64,000 nt of DNA from Marinovum algicola. Its GTDB lineage: Bacteria > Pseudomonadota > Alphaproteobacteria > Rhodobacterales > Rhodobacteraceae. The stretch is from NCBI RefSeq assembly GCF_900109145.1, contig NZ_FNYY01000008.1, positions 124,001-188,000 of the forward strand, read 5' to 3'. Below the pieces are notes generated by a model. It did not search any database, was not told where the DNA came from, and saw only the letters and a program-made list of their open reading frames with translations. The translations under genes and the position numbers were made by a program. Shown piece by piece: positions 55,093 through 63,940 of this stretch (the stretch's first letter is position 1; each line of letters opens with the position of its first letter).

Positions 55093-56106
55093 TCAGAGCG
55101 CCACGATCTGCTTGCCGAGGTTGCCGCCCCTGAGCATGTCGAGAAACGCCTGCGGCGCGTTCTCCAGCCCCTGCGCCACATCCTCGAGCCAGGTGACGCC
55201 GCCGGATTTCACCAGCGGCGCGACCTCGTCGAGGAAGGCGGGGAAATCGTCCCAGTGGTCAAAGATGATCAGCCCCTGGATGCTCAGCCGCTTGACCAGC
55301 ACCTGACGCCAGAGGGCGGGCAGGGTGTCGGGCCCGTCGGTGGAAACGCCCTCGTACCAGGCGACGGTGCCGATCACCGGCACCCGCGCATGGGTGTTGA
55401 GCAGGGGCAGCACCGCGCGCAGGACGTCGCCGCCGACATTCTCGAAATAGACATCGACGCCATCGGGCGCGGCAGCGGCAATCGCCGCGCGCAGATCCGC
55501 CACCTCGTCAAAGGCATGGTGATCGATCGCGGTGTCAAAACCGAAGGTCTCTTGTGCGATGCGGCATTTCTCGGCCCCGCCGGCAATGGCCACGGTGCGC
55601 ATTCCGGCGCGTTTCGCCAATTGCCCGACCATCGATCCCACAGGCCCGGTCGCCGCGGCGACGACCAGTGTCTCGCCCTGTTGTGGCCGGCCGTATTTGG
55701 TCATCCCGGTCCAGCCGGTAAAGCCCGGCATCCCCAGCACCCCGAGCGCGGTCGAAGGCGCGAGAACGGCGTCGAGCTTGCGCAGCTCCTTGCCCGACAG
55801 CACCGCGTGGCTTTGCCAGCCGGTCATGCCGGTCACCAGATCGCCCTCGGCAAAGCCTTCGGCGCGGCTCTCGACCACATGGCCCACGCCCTGGCCGGTC
55901 ATCACCGCGTCCACCGCCACCGGATCGGCATAGGATTTCGCATCGCTCATCCGCCCCCGCATGTAGGGATCGAGCGACAGATGGCTGACCTTGACCAATA
56001 CCTCATCTTCGCCCGGGGCCGGCATTTCCGCCTGCTCGAGCCGGAAATGTTCCGGCCCTGCTTCGCCTTTGGGCCTTGCTGCCAATACCACACGTTCTAC
56101 GACCAT
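55093..56106 (-). CDS. NADP-dependent oxidoreductase, zinc-independent MDR (CurA/2-alkenal reductase type)
   Basis: 337 residues from ATG 56106; the frame extends to 56169 without similarity. Medium-chain dehydrogenase of the leukotriene B4 12-hydroxydehydrogenase group: SLDPYMRGRMSD near 45-56, LGMPGFTGWTGM near 124-135, VVAAATGPVGSMVGQLAKRAG near 149-169, and FENVGGDVLRAVLP near 220. Reduces C=C bonds of enones or alkenals with NADPH. No zinc ligands. It is divergent from the acyl-CoA synthetase operon, so it may detoxify unsaturated intermediates. Confidence 0.92.
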   Translation of the reverse strand: MVVERVVLAARPKGEAGPEHFRLEQAEMPAPGEDEVLVKVSHLSLDPYMRGRMSDAKSYADPVAVDAVMTGQGVGHVVESRAEGFAEGDLVTGMTGWQSHAVLSGKELRKLDAVLAPSTALGVLGMPGFTGWTGMTKYGRPQQGETLVVAAATGPVGSMVGQLAKRAGMRTVAIAGGAEKCRIAQETFGFDTAIDHHAFDEVADLRAAIAAAAPDGVDVYFENVGGDVLRAVLPLLNTHARVPVIGTVAWYEGVSTDGPDTLPALWRQVLVKRLSIQGLIIFDHWDDFPAFLDEVAPLVKSGGVTWLEDVAQGLENAPQAFLDMLRGGNLGKQIVAL

Positions 56107-56208
56107 CTTACGTTCAGTCCTTTTCCGAAATCTGTTGCACCGCGGCGCGCTTCGCCGCCAGACTGTCACCTAGGCCGCCGGGAGAGCAAGCCAAAGGGAG
56201 GACGCCCC

Positions 56209-57846
56209 ATGATGGGTCAAATGATGCAGCGCCCGCTGCAAGTGATTGAACTCTTGCGATATGGGGCGGAAATCTTCCCCGAGGCCGGGCTGGTCTCGGC
56301 GCTGTGCGAAGGCGGGCGTCACCGGCAGAGCTACCCCGAGACCCTGGCGCGCACCGCGCAGCTTGCGCATGGGCTGGCCGGGCTGGGCATTGTGCCGGGC
56401 GACCGGGTCGCGACCCTGGCCTGGAACACCCATCGGCATTTCGAGCTCTACTACGCCACCGCCGGCATGGGCGCGGTGGTGCATACCATCAACCCGCGGC
56501 TCTCGCCGGAACAGATGCTCTATGTCATCGGCCACGCCGGGGATGCCGCGATCTGTGCCGATCTGACCTTCGTACCGATCCTCGAGGCGCTGGCGCCGCA
56601 ACTGCCCGAGGGGATCCGCCTGATCGTGATGACCGACCGGGCGCATATGCCCGACAGCCCGCTCGACCTGATCTGCTACGAAGAGCTGCTGGCTGGCCAG
56701 CCCGAGACCTACCATTGGCCCGAGACCGACGAGAACGCTGCCATCGGCCTGTGTTACACCTCGGGCACCACCGGCCACCCCAAGGGCGCGCTCTATTCGC
56801 ATCGCTCGACGGTGCTGCATGCCTTTGCCATCACCCTGGCGCTGCGGTCCTCGCTGACCGAGGGCGCGCGCATCCTGCCCGTGGTGCCGATGTTCCACGT
56901 CAACGCCTGGGGGCTGCCCTATTCCGCGCCGCTGGCCGGGGCCTCGCTGGTGATGCCGGGGCCGGGGCTGGCGGGCGATGCGCTCTGGGAGCTGATGAAC
57001 GAGGAAGAGGTGACCTCGGCCTGGGGCGTGCCCACCGTTTGGCTCGGGCTTCAGGCAGAGATCGCCAGGCGCGGCGGCAATCCCAAGGGGTTCTCGCAGG
57101 TGGTGATCGGCGGTTCCGCCGCCTCGCGCGCGATGATCGAAAGGTTCGAGACGGCAGGGGTGTCGGTCTGCCACGCCTGGGGCATGACCGAGATGAGCCC
57201 GGTCGGCACCCACGGCATCCTCAATGCCGCGATGCAGGCCCTGCCGCTGGACGACCGGCTGAATCTTCAGGCCAAGCAGGGCCGCCGGGTGTTCGGCTGC
57301 GAGATGAAGATCATCGACGCGGATGGCGCCCCGCTGCCCCATGACGGCACTTCGGTGGGCGAACTGCATGTGCGCGGCAACACCATCATCTCGGGGTATT
57401 TCGCCAATGACGCCGCCACAAGTGAGGCCTTCGATGCCGAGGGCTGGCTGGCCACCGGCGATGTGGCGACGCTTGATTCGCAGGGCTTCCTGTCGATCCA
57501 GGACCGCGCCAAGGACCTGATCAAATCGGGTGGCGAGTGGATTTCTTCGATCGACCTCGAGAATTGCGCCATGGCGCATCCGGGGGTGGCCAATTGCGCC
57601 GTGATCGCCGTGCCGCATCCGAAATGGGACGAGCGGCCGCTGCTGGTGGTAGTGCCCGACGGCGATGACCGCCCCGTGCTGTCGGAGTTTCACGACCTGA
57701 TGCAGACGCGGTTCGCCGCGTGGCAAATGCCCGACGATCTGGTCTTTGCCGAAGATCTGCCGCTGACCGCCACCGGCAAGGTCTCCAAGCGGCAGCTGCG
57801 CGCGCGCTTTGCCGAATACACACACCCCGATCTGCGAAAGGGATAA
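56209..57846 (+). CDS. Acyl-CoA synthetase (AMP-forming, fatty-acid-CoA ligase family)
   Basis: 545 residues from ATG 56209, after AAAGGGAGGACGCCCC; the frame reaches back to 55255 only antisense through the MDR gene. P-loop [20 protein letters not shown] near 181-200, [13 protein letters not shown] near 229, AWGMTEMSP near 324, TGDVATLD near 420 and [16 protein letters not shown] near 438. Activates a carboxylic acid to its CoA ester, with ATP to AMP. First gene of a four-gene run with an ACAD, an APH-type kinase and a thioesterase. Confidence 0.94.
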   Translation: MMGQMMQRPLQVIELLRYGAEIFPEAGLVSALCEGGRHRQSYPETLARTAQLAHGLAGLGIVPGDRVATLAWNTHRHFELYYATAGMGAVVHTINPRLSPEQMLYVIGHAGDAAICADLTFVPILEALAPQLPEGIRLIVMTDRAHMPDSPLDLICYEELLAGQPETYHWPETDENAAIGLCYTSGTTGHPKGALYSHRSTVLHAFAITLALRSSLTEGARILPVVPMFHVNAWGLPYSAPLAGASLVMPGPGLAGDALWELMNEEEVTSAWGVPTVWLGLQAEIARRGGNPKGFSQVVIGGSAASRAMIERFETAGVSVCHAWGMTEMSPVGTHGILNAAMQALPLDDRLNLQAKQGRRVFGCEMKIIDADGAPLPHDGTSVGELHVRGNTIISGYFANDAATSEAFDAEGWLATGDVATLDSQGFLSIQDRAKDLIKSGGEWISSIDLENCAMAHPGVANCAVIAVPHPKWDERPLLVVVPDGDDRPVLSEFHDLMQTRFAAWQMPDDLVFAEDLPLTATGKVSKRQLRARFAEYTHPDLRKG

Positions 57847-57849
57847 TCC

Positions 57850-59079
57850 ATGGATCTTGGTATGACAGACCGGGTGCGCCCGCTGGTCGAGGCGGTGCGC
57901 GCAATGGTGCGGGACGAGATCGCGCCGCTGGACCGGGAGTTCCACGCAGAGGTGGGCCGGCATCCCTCGGGCGACCGGTTCCGCCACAGCGCGCGGCAGA
58001 TCGAGATTCTCGAAACCCTCAAGGCCCGGGCCCGCGACCGCGGGCTCTGGAATTTCTGGCTGACTGACAGCACGCGCGGCCAGGGGCTGACCACGGTCGA
58101 ATATGCCTATCTCGCCGAGGAGATGGGCAAGGTGCATATCGCCGCCGAGGTGTTCAACTGTAACGCCCCGGACACCGGCAACATGGAGGTCTTTGAACGC
58201 TACGGCCCGCAATGGATGAAGGACCGCTGGCTGGCGCCGCTGCTCGAGGGCGAGATCCGTTCGGCCTATGTGATGACCGAGCCCGATGTCGCCTCGTCCG
58301 ATGCGGCCCAACTCGCCTTTGCCGCGCGGCGCGACGGCGACGATTACGTGCTGAATGGCGAAAAGTGGTGGATCTCCGGCGCCGGCGATCCGCGCTGCAA
58401 GGTCTATATCCTGATGGCCTGCACCGATCCCCAGGCCCCGAAGCACCAGCGGCACACGATGTTCGCGCTGGATGCCGAGACGCCGGGGATCGAGGTGCTG
58501 CGCCCGATGCAGGTCTTTGGCCAGGACGACGCGCCGCATGGCCACATGCACCTGCGTTTCACCGATGTGCGCATCCCGGCGGAGAGCGTGATCCTGGGCG
58601 AGGGCCGGGGCTTCGAGGTGGCGCAGGGGCGGCTGGGGCCAGGGCGCATCCACCATTGCATGCGCGCCATCGGTCAGGCGGAAAAGGCGCTCGAGATGAT
58701 CTGCCGTCGCGGCCTCACACGCGAGGCCTTTGGCAAGCCGCTGGCCGAGCTGGGCGGCAATTTCGACAGGATCGCCGACGCCCGGATGGAGATCGAGATG
58801 GCGCGGCTTCTGTGCCTCAAGGCGGCCTGGATGATGGACACGGCGGGGGTGCGCGCGGCGCAGCCGTGGATTTCCAAGATCAAGGTGGTGGCGCCGCTGA
58901 TGGCCGGCCGTGTGCTGGACGAGGCGATGCAGATCCACGGCGCGGCCGGCATCTCGCAGGATTTCGATCTGGCGCATATGTGGACCCATGTGCGCACCCT
59001 GCGCTTTGCCGACGGGCCCGACGCGGTGCACCGCCGGCAGGTGGCGCGGGCCGAGCTGCGGAAGTATCGCAATGGGTGA
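57850..59079 (+). CDS. Acyl-CoA dehydrogenase (ACAD10/ACAD11-like)
   Basis: 409 residues, starting 3 bp after the synthetase stop. FAD-binding ACAD fold: SAYVMTEPDVASSDA near 138-152, GEKWWISGAGDPRCK near 175-189, LGPGRIHHCMRAIGQAEKAL near 261-280, and QIHGAAGISQDFDLAHMW near 361-378. NCNAPDTGNMEV near 100 is a block shared with the ACAD10/11 subgroup. ACADs pass electrons to EtfAB, encoded at 30072-31757. Position before an APH-like kinase strengthens the ACAD11-like reading. Confidence 0.93.
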   Translation: MDLGMTDRVRPLVEAVRAMVRDEIAPLDREFHAEVGRHPSGDRFRHSARQIEILETLKARARDRGLWNFWLTDSTRGQGLTTVEYAYLAEEMGKVHIAAEVFNCNAPDTGNMEVFERYGPQWMKDRWLAPLLEGEIRSAYVMTEPDVASSDAAQLAFAARRDGDDYVLNGEKWWISGAGDPRCKVYILMACTDPQAPKHQRHTMFALDAETPGIEVLRPMQVFGQDDAPHGHMHLRFTDVRIPAESVILGEGRGFEVAQGRLGPGRIHHCMRAIGQAEKALEMICRRGLTREAFGKPLAELGGNFDRIADARMEIEMARLLCLKAAWMMDTAGVRAAQPWISKIKVVAPLMAGRVLDEAMQIHGAAGISQDFDLAHMWTHVRTLRFADGPDAVHRRQVARAELRKYRNG

Positions 59080-59172
59080 ATGGCGGCGCGACAGAGGGAT
59101 GCGCCCGCCCGGGATCGGCGCGGAATGCGCCCGGCCTGGGGCGGGGCGGGCCATGCGGGGGAGGCCGAGCTG

Positions 59173-60192
59173 ATGGACAGCGATGCGCTTTCGCGCCTGA
59201 CCCCCTGGCTGGCTGACCATATCGCCGGCTTCCAGGGCCCGGTCACCGTGGAAAAATTCGCCAGTGGCCAATCGAACCCGACCTTCCGCCTCACAACCCC
59301 CGGCGCGGATTACGTGCTGCGCCGCAAGCCGCCGGGCCAGCTCCTGAAGTCCGCCCATGCCGTCGACCGCGAATTCCGCGTGCAAAAGGCGCTGGCCGAC
59401 ACCGATGTGCCGGTTGCCCGCGTACTGGCGCTCTGCGACGACGACAGCATCCTCGGCGCGATGTTCTATGTCATGGAGCATGTCCCCGGCCGGGTGATCC
59501 TTGACCCCTCACTGCCTGGCGCCACGCCGGACCAGCGCGGTGCGCATATGGCCGAGATGAATCGCATTCTTGCCGCCATCCACGAGGTCGACCTGGCCGC
59601 CTGTGGCCTGTCTGACTATGGTCCGCCCGGCGATTTCTATGCCCGGCAGCTCGGCCGCTGGACCAAGCAGTACCGGGCCAGCGAGACCGGTGCGCTGCCC
59701 GAAATGGACCGGCTGATCCTCTGGCTCGAAAGCAATCTGCCGGAAGAGGACGGCCAGCGCTGCCTTGTTCATGGCGATTACCGGATCGACAACCTTCTCT
59801 TTGCCCCGGAAGCGCCCGAGATCCGCGCCGTGCTCGACTGGGAACTGTCCACCCTTGGCCATCCCTTTGCCGATCTGGCCGGCGTCATCATGCAATGGCA
59901 GTTGCCGCCCGGCGAAGAGGGCCGGGGGCTGGCCGGCCTCGACCGTGCGGCGCTGGGCCTGCCCGACGACGCGGCCTTTCTTGCCAGCTATTTCGACCGC
60001 CGGGGAATCGACCCGCCGGACAGTTTCGGCTTTTACCTGGCCTTTGCCTTCTTTCGCATGGCGGCGATCCTTCAGGGGGTCAAGAAAAGGGCTCTGGACG
60101 GCAGCGCCTCGAACCCCGAAAAGGGCCGCAGGCTTGGCGCCTTCGTGCCGCGCTTTGCCGAATTGGGACTGGAGGCCGCAGATGCGCGATGA
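59173..60192 (+). CDS. APH-family phosphotransferase (ACAD10/11 kinase-domain-like, LvaA-like)
   Basis: 339 residues from ATG 59173; an open start at 59080 gives an Arg/Gly-rich extension unlike the family. Protein-kinase-like fold: LVHGDYRIDNLLF (catalytic loop, Asp202, Asn207), VLDWELSTLGHPFADLA (metal Asp222), and KFASGQSNPTFRL for the nucleotide loop. Closest family is the phosphotransferase fused to or encoded beside ACAD10/11 enzymes, which phosphorylates hydroxyacyl-CoA, not aminoglycosides. Its last 11 nt overlap the thioesterase gene. Confidence 0.9.
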   Translation: MDSDALSRLTPWLADHIAGFQGPVTVEKFASGQSNPTFRLTTPGADYVLRRKPPGQLLKSAHAVDREFRVQKALADTDVPVARVLALCDDDSILGAMFYVMEHVPGRVILDPSLPGATPDQRGAHMAEMNRILAAIHEVDLAACGLSDYGPPGDFYARQLGRWTKQYRASETGALPEMDRLILWLESNLPEEDGQRCLVHGDYRIDNLLFAPEAPEIRAVLDWELSTLGHPFADLAGVIMQWQLPPGEEGRGLAGLDRAALGLPDDAAFLASYFDRRGIDPPDSFGFYLAFAFFRMAAILQGVKKRALDGSASNPEKGRRLGAFVPRFAELGLEAADAR

Positions 60193-60586
60193 CACCGCCG
60201 CCGATTGGGAAAGCCCCTCGCCCTGGGGCAGCCATATCGGCATGGACCTGACAGAATGGCAGGCGGATTTCGCCCGGGTCGAGCTGTCTCTCGCGGCGTT
60301 CATCCGCAATCGCCATGGTGCGCCGCACGGCGGGGTGCATGCCAGCCTACTCGACACCGCCATGGGCTTTGCCGGATGTTACACCGGCGATCCGGCGCGG
60401 CGGCAGATGTGCCTGACGCTGAACCTCTCGGTCAATTACCTGTCACGGCCGCAGGGCAGTCGGCTGGTCGCTGAAGCTCGCAAGACCGGCGGCGGCCGGT
60501 CGACTTTCTTTGCCGAGGGCAAGGTGCTGGATGTGGATGGCACGGTGATTGCCACCGGCACCGGGGTGTTTCGCTACCGCAAGTAA
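60182..60586 (+). CDS. PaaI-family hotdog thioesterase
   Basis: 134 residues. Hotdog fold with HGAPHGGVHASLLDTAMGFA (near 44-63), the PaaI/YdiI active-site region, then LNLSVNYLSRPQGSRLVAEA. Hydrolyses acyl- or phenylacyl-CoA thioesters. It overlaps the kinase gene by 11 nt and converges, 3 bp apart, with another thioesterase gene. It likely recovers CoA or removes dead-end intermediates in this operon. Confidence 0.9.
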   Translation: MRDDTAADWESPSPWGSHIGMDLTEWQADFARVELSLAAFIRNRHGAPHGGVHASLLDTAMGFAGCYTGDPARRQMCLTLNLSVNYLSRPQGSRLVAEARKTGGGRSTFFAEGKVLDVDGTVIATGTGVFRYRK

Positions 60587-60589
60587 GGC

Positions 60590-61009
60590 TCAGCCGATCG
60601 CTTCGAGCAGTGCGCGCCGGGGCGCGTCAAGCGGGCTGGGGCGGTGGCTTTGGGCATCGACCTGCACCTGCGCGAAAAAACCGGTGGCGGCGGCCTCTTC
60701 GGAGGTGCCCCGAAACAGCGCCAATTCCAGCGTGAAAGAGCTGGTGCCGATGCGGCCACAGCGCAGGCCGGCATGGATCAGATCGGGAAAGCGGAGCTCC
60801 TGGAAAAAGCGACAGCCGTTTTCGACCACCAGAAAACGGGGCGAATCCACGGTCTCGCCGAGAAAGCCGGTCTCGATCTGCCACAGGGTCAGCGCGGTGT
60901 CGAAAAGCGAGAAATAGGTCGCGTTGTTGAGATGGCCGTATTGGTCATTGTCGGCCCAGCGGGTGGGCAGGGCCGTGTGCCAGGGATATGCGCCGCGCGC
61001 GCGGGTCAT
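60590..61009 (-). CDS. 4HBT-family acyl-CoA thioesterase
   Basis: 139 residues. TRWADNDQYGHLNNATYFSLFDTA (residues 16-39) is the active-site helix of the YbgC/4-hydroxybenzoyl-CoA thioesterase type, with Asp22. Substrate not evident. The start codon overlaps the TIGR02186 stop by 4 bp, placing it last in a TauE-TIGR02186-thioesterase operon on the minus strand. Confidence 0.9.
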   Translation of the reverse strand: MTRARGAYPWHTALPTRWADNDQYGHLNNATYFSLFDTALTLWQIETGFLGETVDSPRFLVVENGCRFFQELRFPDLIHAGLRCGRIGTSSFTLELALFRGTSEEAAATGFFAQVQVDAQSHRPSPLDAPRRALLEAIG

Positions 61010-61770
61010 CCCCGGTTGAGCAGACGGAAGGCCGAAGAGGCGCCCCAGCCGGCGGCGATGGCAATCGCCAGCGACAGCAAGCCATAGATCAGTGGTTGTT
61101 CGCGCGACAGGTTGAACAGGAAGCGTTCCAGCCCGACCTTGCGCACATCGATCACCGTCTGGTGCAGCGAGATGACCTTTTGATCGCGCACCAGGAAGAC
61201 GCGGGCGATATAGGGGCCTTCGGTCAGGTTCGCCGGCATCTGGACAGTGCTGCGGAACAGCGCCTGTTCGGCCACTTCCACCGCGCCCTCGTTGCGCTGA
61301 TACAGCCCGTTGTTGCTACGAATCCGCAGCACGGCCTCGGCAAAGGCGGCTTCGGATTTCAGCGTCCAGACCGCGCGGTCGGCGGTGATCCGGTACTGGT
61401 TGTTGGCGTTCTCGCTCAGGATTTCGTCGAGCGGACGCGAGGAGGACACGGCATAGAAGCTGGGTGCCGCCGAGACATCGACCGACTCGGTGTTGATCCA
61501 GATGCCGAAGCGCCGCTCCTTGCGGCGCACCACCACCGGCTCGGACGGGCCGGCAATGGCGATGATCACGTCAAGCTCGCCCTCGGGCTGCGGCGCATTG
61601 CGCTTGATCGCGCCAAACAGCAGGATTTCGGAGCCGTCGAAATTGGCGGTGATGCGAACCCGCTTCTGCGACAGGCCCAGAACCACGTCTTCTTCGACGG
61701 CTTCGGTCTGTGCGGTGACACCAAGCGGGGTGAGCAGGCAAAGCAGGAAGGCGGCCAGTCGCAGCATCAA
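61006..61770 (-). CDS. TIGR02186-family exported protein with C-terminal TM
   Basis: 254 residues. N-terminal signal peptide (LRLAAFLLCLLTPLGVTAQ), then a beta-rich periplasmic domain with VVLGLSQKRVRITANFDGSEILLFGAI, and a C-terminal TM (QPLIYGLLSLAIAIAAGWGASSAF). The family is restricted to alphaproteobacteria, has no known function, and is regularly found beside a TauE/SafE permease, as here (4-bp overlap with it). Possibly an accessory subunit of that permease. Confidence 0.9.
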   Translation of the reverse strand: MMLRLAAFLLCLLTPLGVTAQTEAVEEDVVLGLSQKRVRITANFDGSEILLFGAIKRNAPQPEGELDVIIAIAGPSEPVVVRRKERRFGIWINTESVDVSAAPSFYAVSSSRPLDEILSENANNQYRITADRAVWTLKSEAAFAEAVLRIRSNNGLYQRNEGAVEVAEQALFRSTVQMPANLTEGPYIARVFLVRDQKVISLHQTVIDVRKVGLERFLFNLSREQPLIYGLLSLAIAIAAGWGASSAFRLLNRG

Positions 61771-62690
61771 TGGCCCTCCACATCGCCGATGGAATAGAGC
61801 TCACCGGGTTGCAGCAGCAGGTCGAGCGCCAGTTTGCCGCACACCACCAGGACCAGGATCGCCAGCAGGATGCGCAGTTGCTCGGCCTTGAGCTTGACAC
61901 CGATCCGGGTGCCGATCTGGGCGCCGATGACACCGCCCACCAGCAAGAGGACCGCCAGCGCCATGTCGACGGTAAAGTTCGTCGTGGCGTGCAGCAGCGT
62001 GGTAAAGGCGGTGACGAAGATGATCTGAAAGAGAGAGGTGCCGACCACGACCTTGGTCGGCATGTGCAGGATATAGATCATCGCGGGCACCATGATGAAC
62101 CCGCCGCCGACGCCCATGATCGCCGCGAGAATGCCGACAAGCACCCCCACCATGATCGGCGGGATCACCGAGATATAAAGACCGGAGGTGCGGAAGCGCA
62201 TCTTGAACGGCAGCGCGGTGACCCAGCCGCGATGCTTGCGCTTGGCCGGGGCGACGCCGCCGGACTGGCGCATCTTGCGGATCGCGCGCAGGCTTTCGAT
62301 GAACATCAACGCGCCGATGATGCCGAGGAACACGACATAACAGAGGCGCACAAGAAGATCGACTTGGCCCAAGGATTTCAGGTAGTTGAAGACAAATACA
62401 CCCACCGCGGCGCCAATCAGGCCGCCGATCAGGAGGACAACCCCCATTCGGAGATCGACGGTCTTTCGCTTGAGATGCGCCAGGAGGCCAGAGAAGGAAG
62501 AGGCGACAATCTGGTTGGCCTCGGTGGCCACGGCAACCGCCGGCGGGATGCCGATGAAGAACAGCAGCGGCGTCATCAGAAAGCCGCCGCCCACGCCGAA
62601 CATGCCAGACAGGACGCCCACCATGCCGCCCAGCCCGAGGAGCAGGAAGGCGTTTACCGAAACTTCGGCTATAGGCAGGTATATTTGCAT
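61767..62690 (-). CDS. TauE/SafE (TSUP) family anion exporter
   Basis: 307 residues from ATG 62690; the frame reaches 62750. Eight or so helices in two repeats, each opening with the TSUP motif: GMVGVLSGMFGVGGGFLMTPLL near 22-43 and LVGILAAIMGVGGGFIMVPAM near 198-218. Basic loop KMRQSGGVAPAKRKHRG lies between the halves. TSUP proteins export sulfite, sulfoacetate or other small organic anions. Overlaps TIGR02186 by 4 bp, implying a two-component unit. Confidence 0.93.
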   Translation of the reverse strand: MQIYLPIAEVSVNAFLLLGLGGMVGVLSGMFGVGGGFLMTPLLFFIGIPPAVAVATEANQIVASSFSGLLAHLKRKTVDLRMGVVLLIGGLIGAAVGVFVFNYLKSLGQVDLLVRLCYVVFLGIIGALMFIESLRAIRKMRQSGGVAPAKRKHRGWVTALPFKMRFRTSGLYISVIPPIMVGVLVGILAAIMGVGGGFIMVPAMIYILHMPTKVVVGTSLFQIIFVTAFTTLLHATTNFTVDMALAVLLLVGGVIGAQIGTRIGVKLKAEQLRILLAILVLVVCGKLALDLLLQPGELYSIGDVEGH

Positions 62691-62877
62691 GCGGTTCTCT
62701 AGCCGCAACTCAGAGGGCTTTGCAAGCGGGCCGGCGGCCTCTGAAGGCAAGTTTTTCCGCGTTGCGGCATTTTTTTTGACGACGGGTCAGGTTGAAGCGG
62801 TTTGATGTTGTGTCTTCTGCGAAAAGATTTCCGTAAATACTCGTTATGGTTGTGCAATCTTTGAGGGAAAGGAAAAA

Positions 62878-62985
62878 ATGTCTCTGGTGCGGGCGGTTTT
62901 GCAGGAATCTGTCGCAAAAGGATTCGCAGGCGCAATTCGTGCTGCGCCTGCGAGATGTCGGCCCCTGGCGTTCAGCGCTCCTTGA
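62878..62985 (+). CDS. Candidate 35-residue microprotein
   Basis: ATG 62878 follows GAGGGAAAGGAAAAA, an unusually strong ribosome-binding site in an AT-rich stretch. The product begins MSLVRAVLQESVAKGFAGAI and ends in a Pro/Arg-rich tail. Its coding region contains the minus-strand terminator hairpin and overlaps the end of the permease gene, so it may be accidental. No similarity recognised. Confidence 0.25.
   Translation: MSLVRAVLQESVAKGFAGAIRAAPARCRPLAFSAP
62924..62953 (-). terminator. Terminator of the ABC permease operon
   Basis: TCGCAGGCGCA and TGCGCCTGCGA pair perfectly (11 bp) around an 8-nt loop, 18 nt beyond the permease stop. On the minus strand the stem is followed by ATCCTTTTGC. 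Confidence 0.75.
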
Positions 62986-63937
62986 CGTAGGGCTGGCCGC
63001 CGGCGCGCGGCGGGATCGCCTTGCCGACAAAGCCTGCGAGGATCACCACGGTCAGCACATAGGGCAGCGCGTCCATGAACTGCACCGGCAGGGTGATGAG
63101 GCCGAGATCGATGTTCTGATAGCGCAGAGCCACGGCTTGCAGCAGGCCGAAGAGCAGACAGGCATAAAGCGCATACCACGGCCGCCACTTGGCAAAGATC
63201 AGCGCCGCCAGCGCGATGAATCCGCGACCGGCCGTCATGTCCTTGACGAAGCCGGCCTGAAGCCCGGTCGCCAGATAGGCGCCGGCGATGCCGCAGAGCA
63301 CGCCGCAGATCGCTACCGCCGCATAGCGCAGCCCGACGACCGAGACGCCGGCGGTATCGACCGCCGCCGGGTTTTCGCCCACGGCGCGCAGGCGCAGGCC
63401 GAAGCGGGTGCGAAACAGCACCCACCAGCTCAGCGGCACCATCAGGAAGGCGACATAGACGAGGATGGAGTGGCCCGAGATCAGTTCGTAATAGATCGGG
63501 CCGAGCACCGGGATGTCGATGACTTCTTCGGCGAAGGGCAGGGTGATCGGTTCGAACCGGCCCTTGCCGATCAGCGATGGCGTGCGCCCGCCCTGGCTGA
63601 ACAGATCCTGCGCGATCAGCACGGTCATCCCGGCGGCAAGGAAGTTGATGGCGACGCCGGAAATCAGCTGGTTGCCGCGAAAGGTGATCGAGGCCAGCCC
63701 GTGGATCGCCGAGAGCATCAGCGAGGCGGCAATGCCCGCCAGCAGCCCGAGCCAGACCGAGCCGGTGATCGCCGCCAGCGCGGCGGCAAAGAATGCCGCC
63801 GCCAGCATCTTGCCTTCGAGGCCGATGTCGAAGATGCCGGCGCGTTCGGAAAACAGCCCGGCGAGGCAGGCAAGAAGCAGCGGCGTCGCCAGCCGGACGG
63901 TGGAATCGAGCACTTGCAGGATGGTGAAAAGATCCAT
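62972..63937 (-). CDS. ABC transporter permease, nucleoside/simple-sugar (BMP-linked) type
   Basis: 321 residues, eight to nine helices. Family blocks: LLACLAGLFSERAGIFDIGLEGKMLAAAF near 19-47, SITFRGNQLISGVAINFLAAG near 87-107, RAVGENPAAVDTAGVSVVGLRYAAV near 184-208, and AGRGFIALAALIFAKW near 239-254; these mark the NupQ/YufQ-like branch of branched-chain/sugar permeases. It pairs with a second permease 3 bp upstream, an ATPase and a BMP-type binding protein that should lie beyond the window. Likely imports nucleosides. Confidence 0.92.
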   Translation of the reverse strand: MDLFTILQVLDSTVRLATPLLLACLAGLFSERAGIFDIGLEGKMLAAAFFAAALAAITGSVWLGLLAGIAASLMLSAIHGLASITFRGNQLISGVAINFLAAGMTVLIAQDLFSQGGRTPSLIGKGRFEPITLPFAEEVIDIPVLGPIYYELISGHSILVYVAFLMVPLSWWVLFRTRFGLRLRAVGENPAAVDTAGVSVVGLRYAAVAICGVLCGIAGAYLATGLQAGFVKDMTAGRGFIALAALIFAKWRPWYALYACLLFGLLQAVALRYQNIDLGLITLPVQFMDALPYVLTVVILAGFVGKAIPPRAGGQPYVKER

Positions 63938-63940
63938 GAC

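Noticed and set aside
59080-59172. Upstream ATG for the APH-type kinase
   Set aside because: Encoded residues are Arg/Gly/Ala-rich and unlike the family; ATG 59173 opens directly into the conserved domain.
56170-59481. Very long minus-strand open frame (about 1100 codons) opposite the acyl-CoA operon
   Set aside because: Antisense shadow of GC-rich coding DNA: rich in His/Arg/Gly, without domains, and it overlaps three well-supported genes.
62740-62790. Terminator CCGC-GTT-GCGG followed by eight T on the plus strand
   Set aside because: The stem is only four base pairs and no plus-strand gene ends upstream; may be chance in an AT-rich patch.
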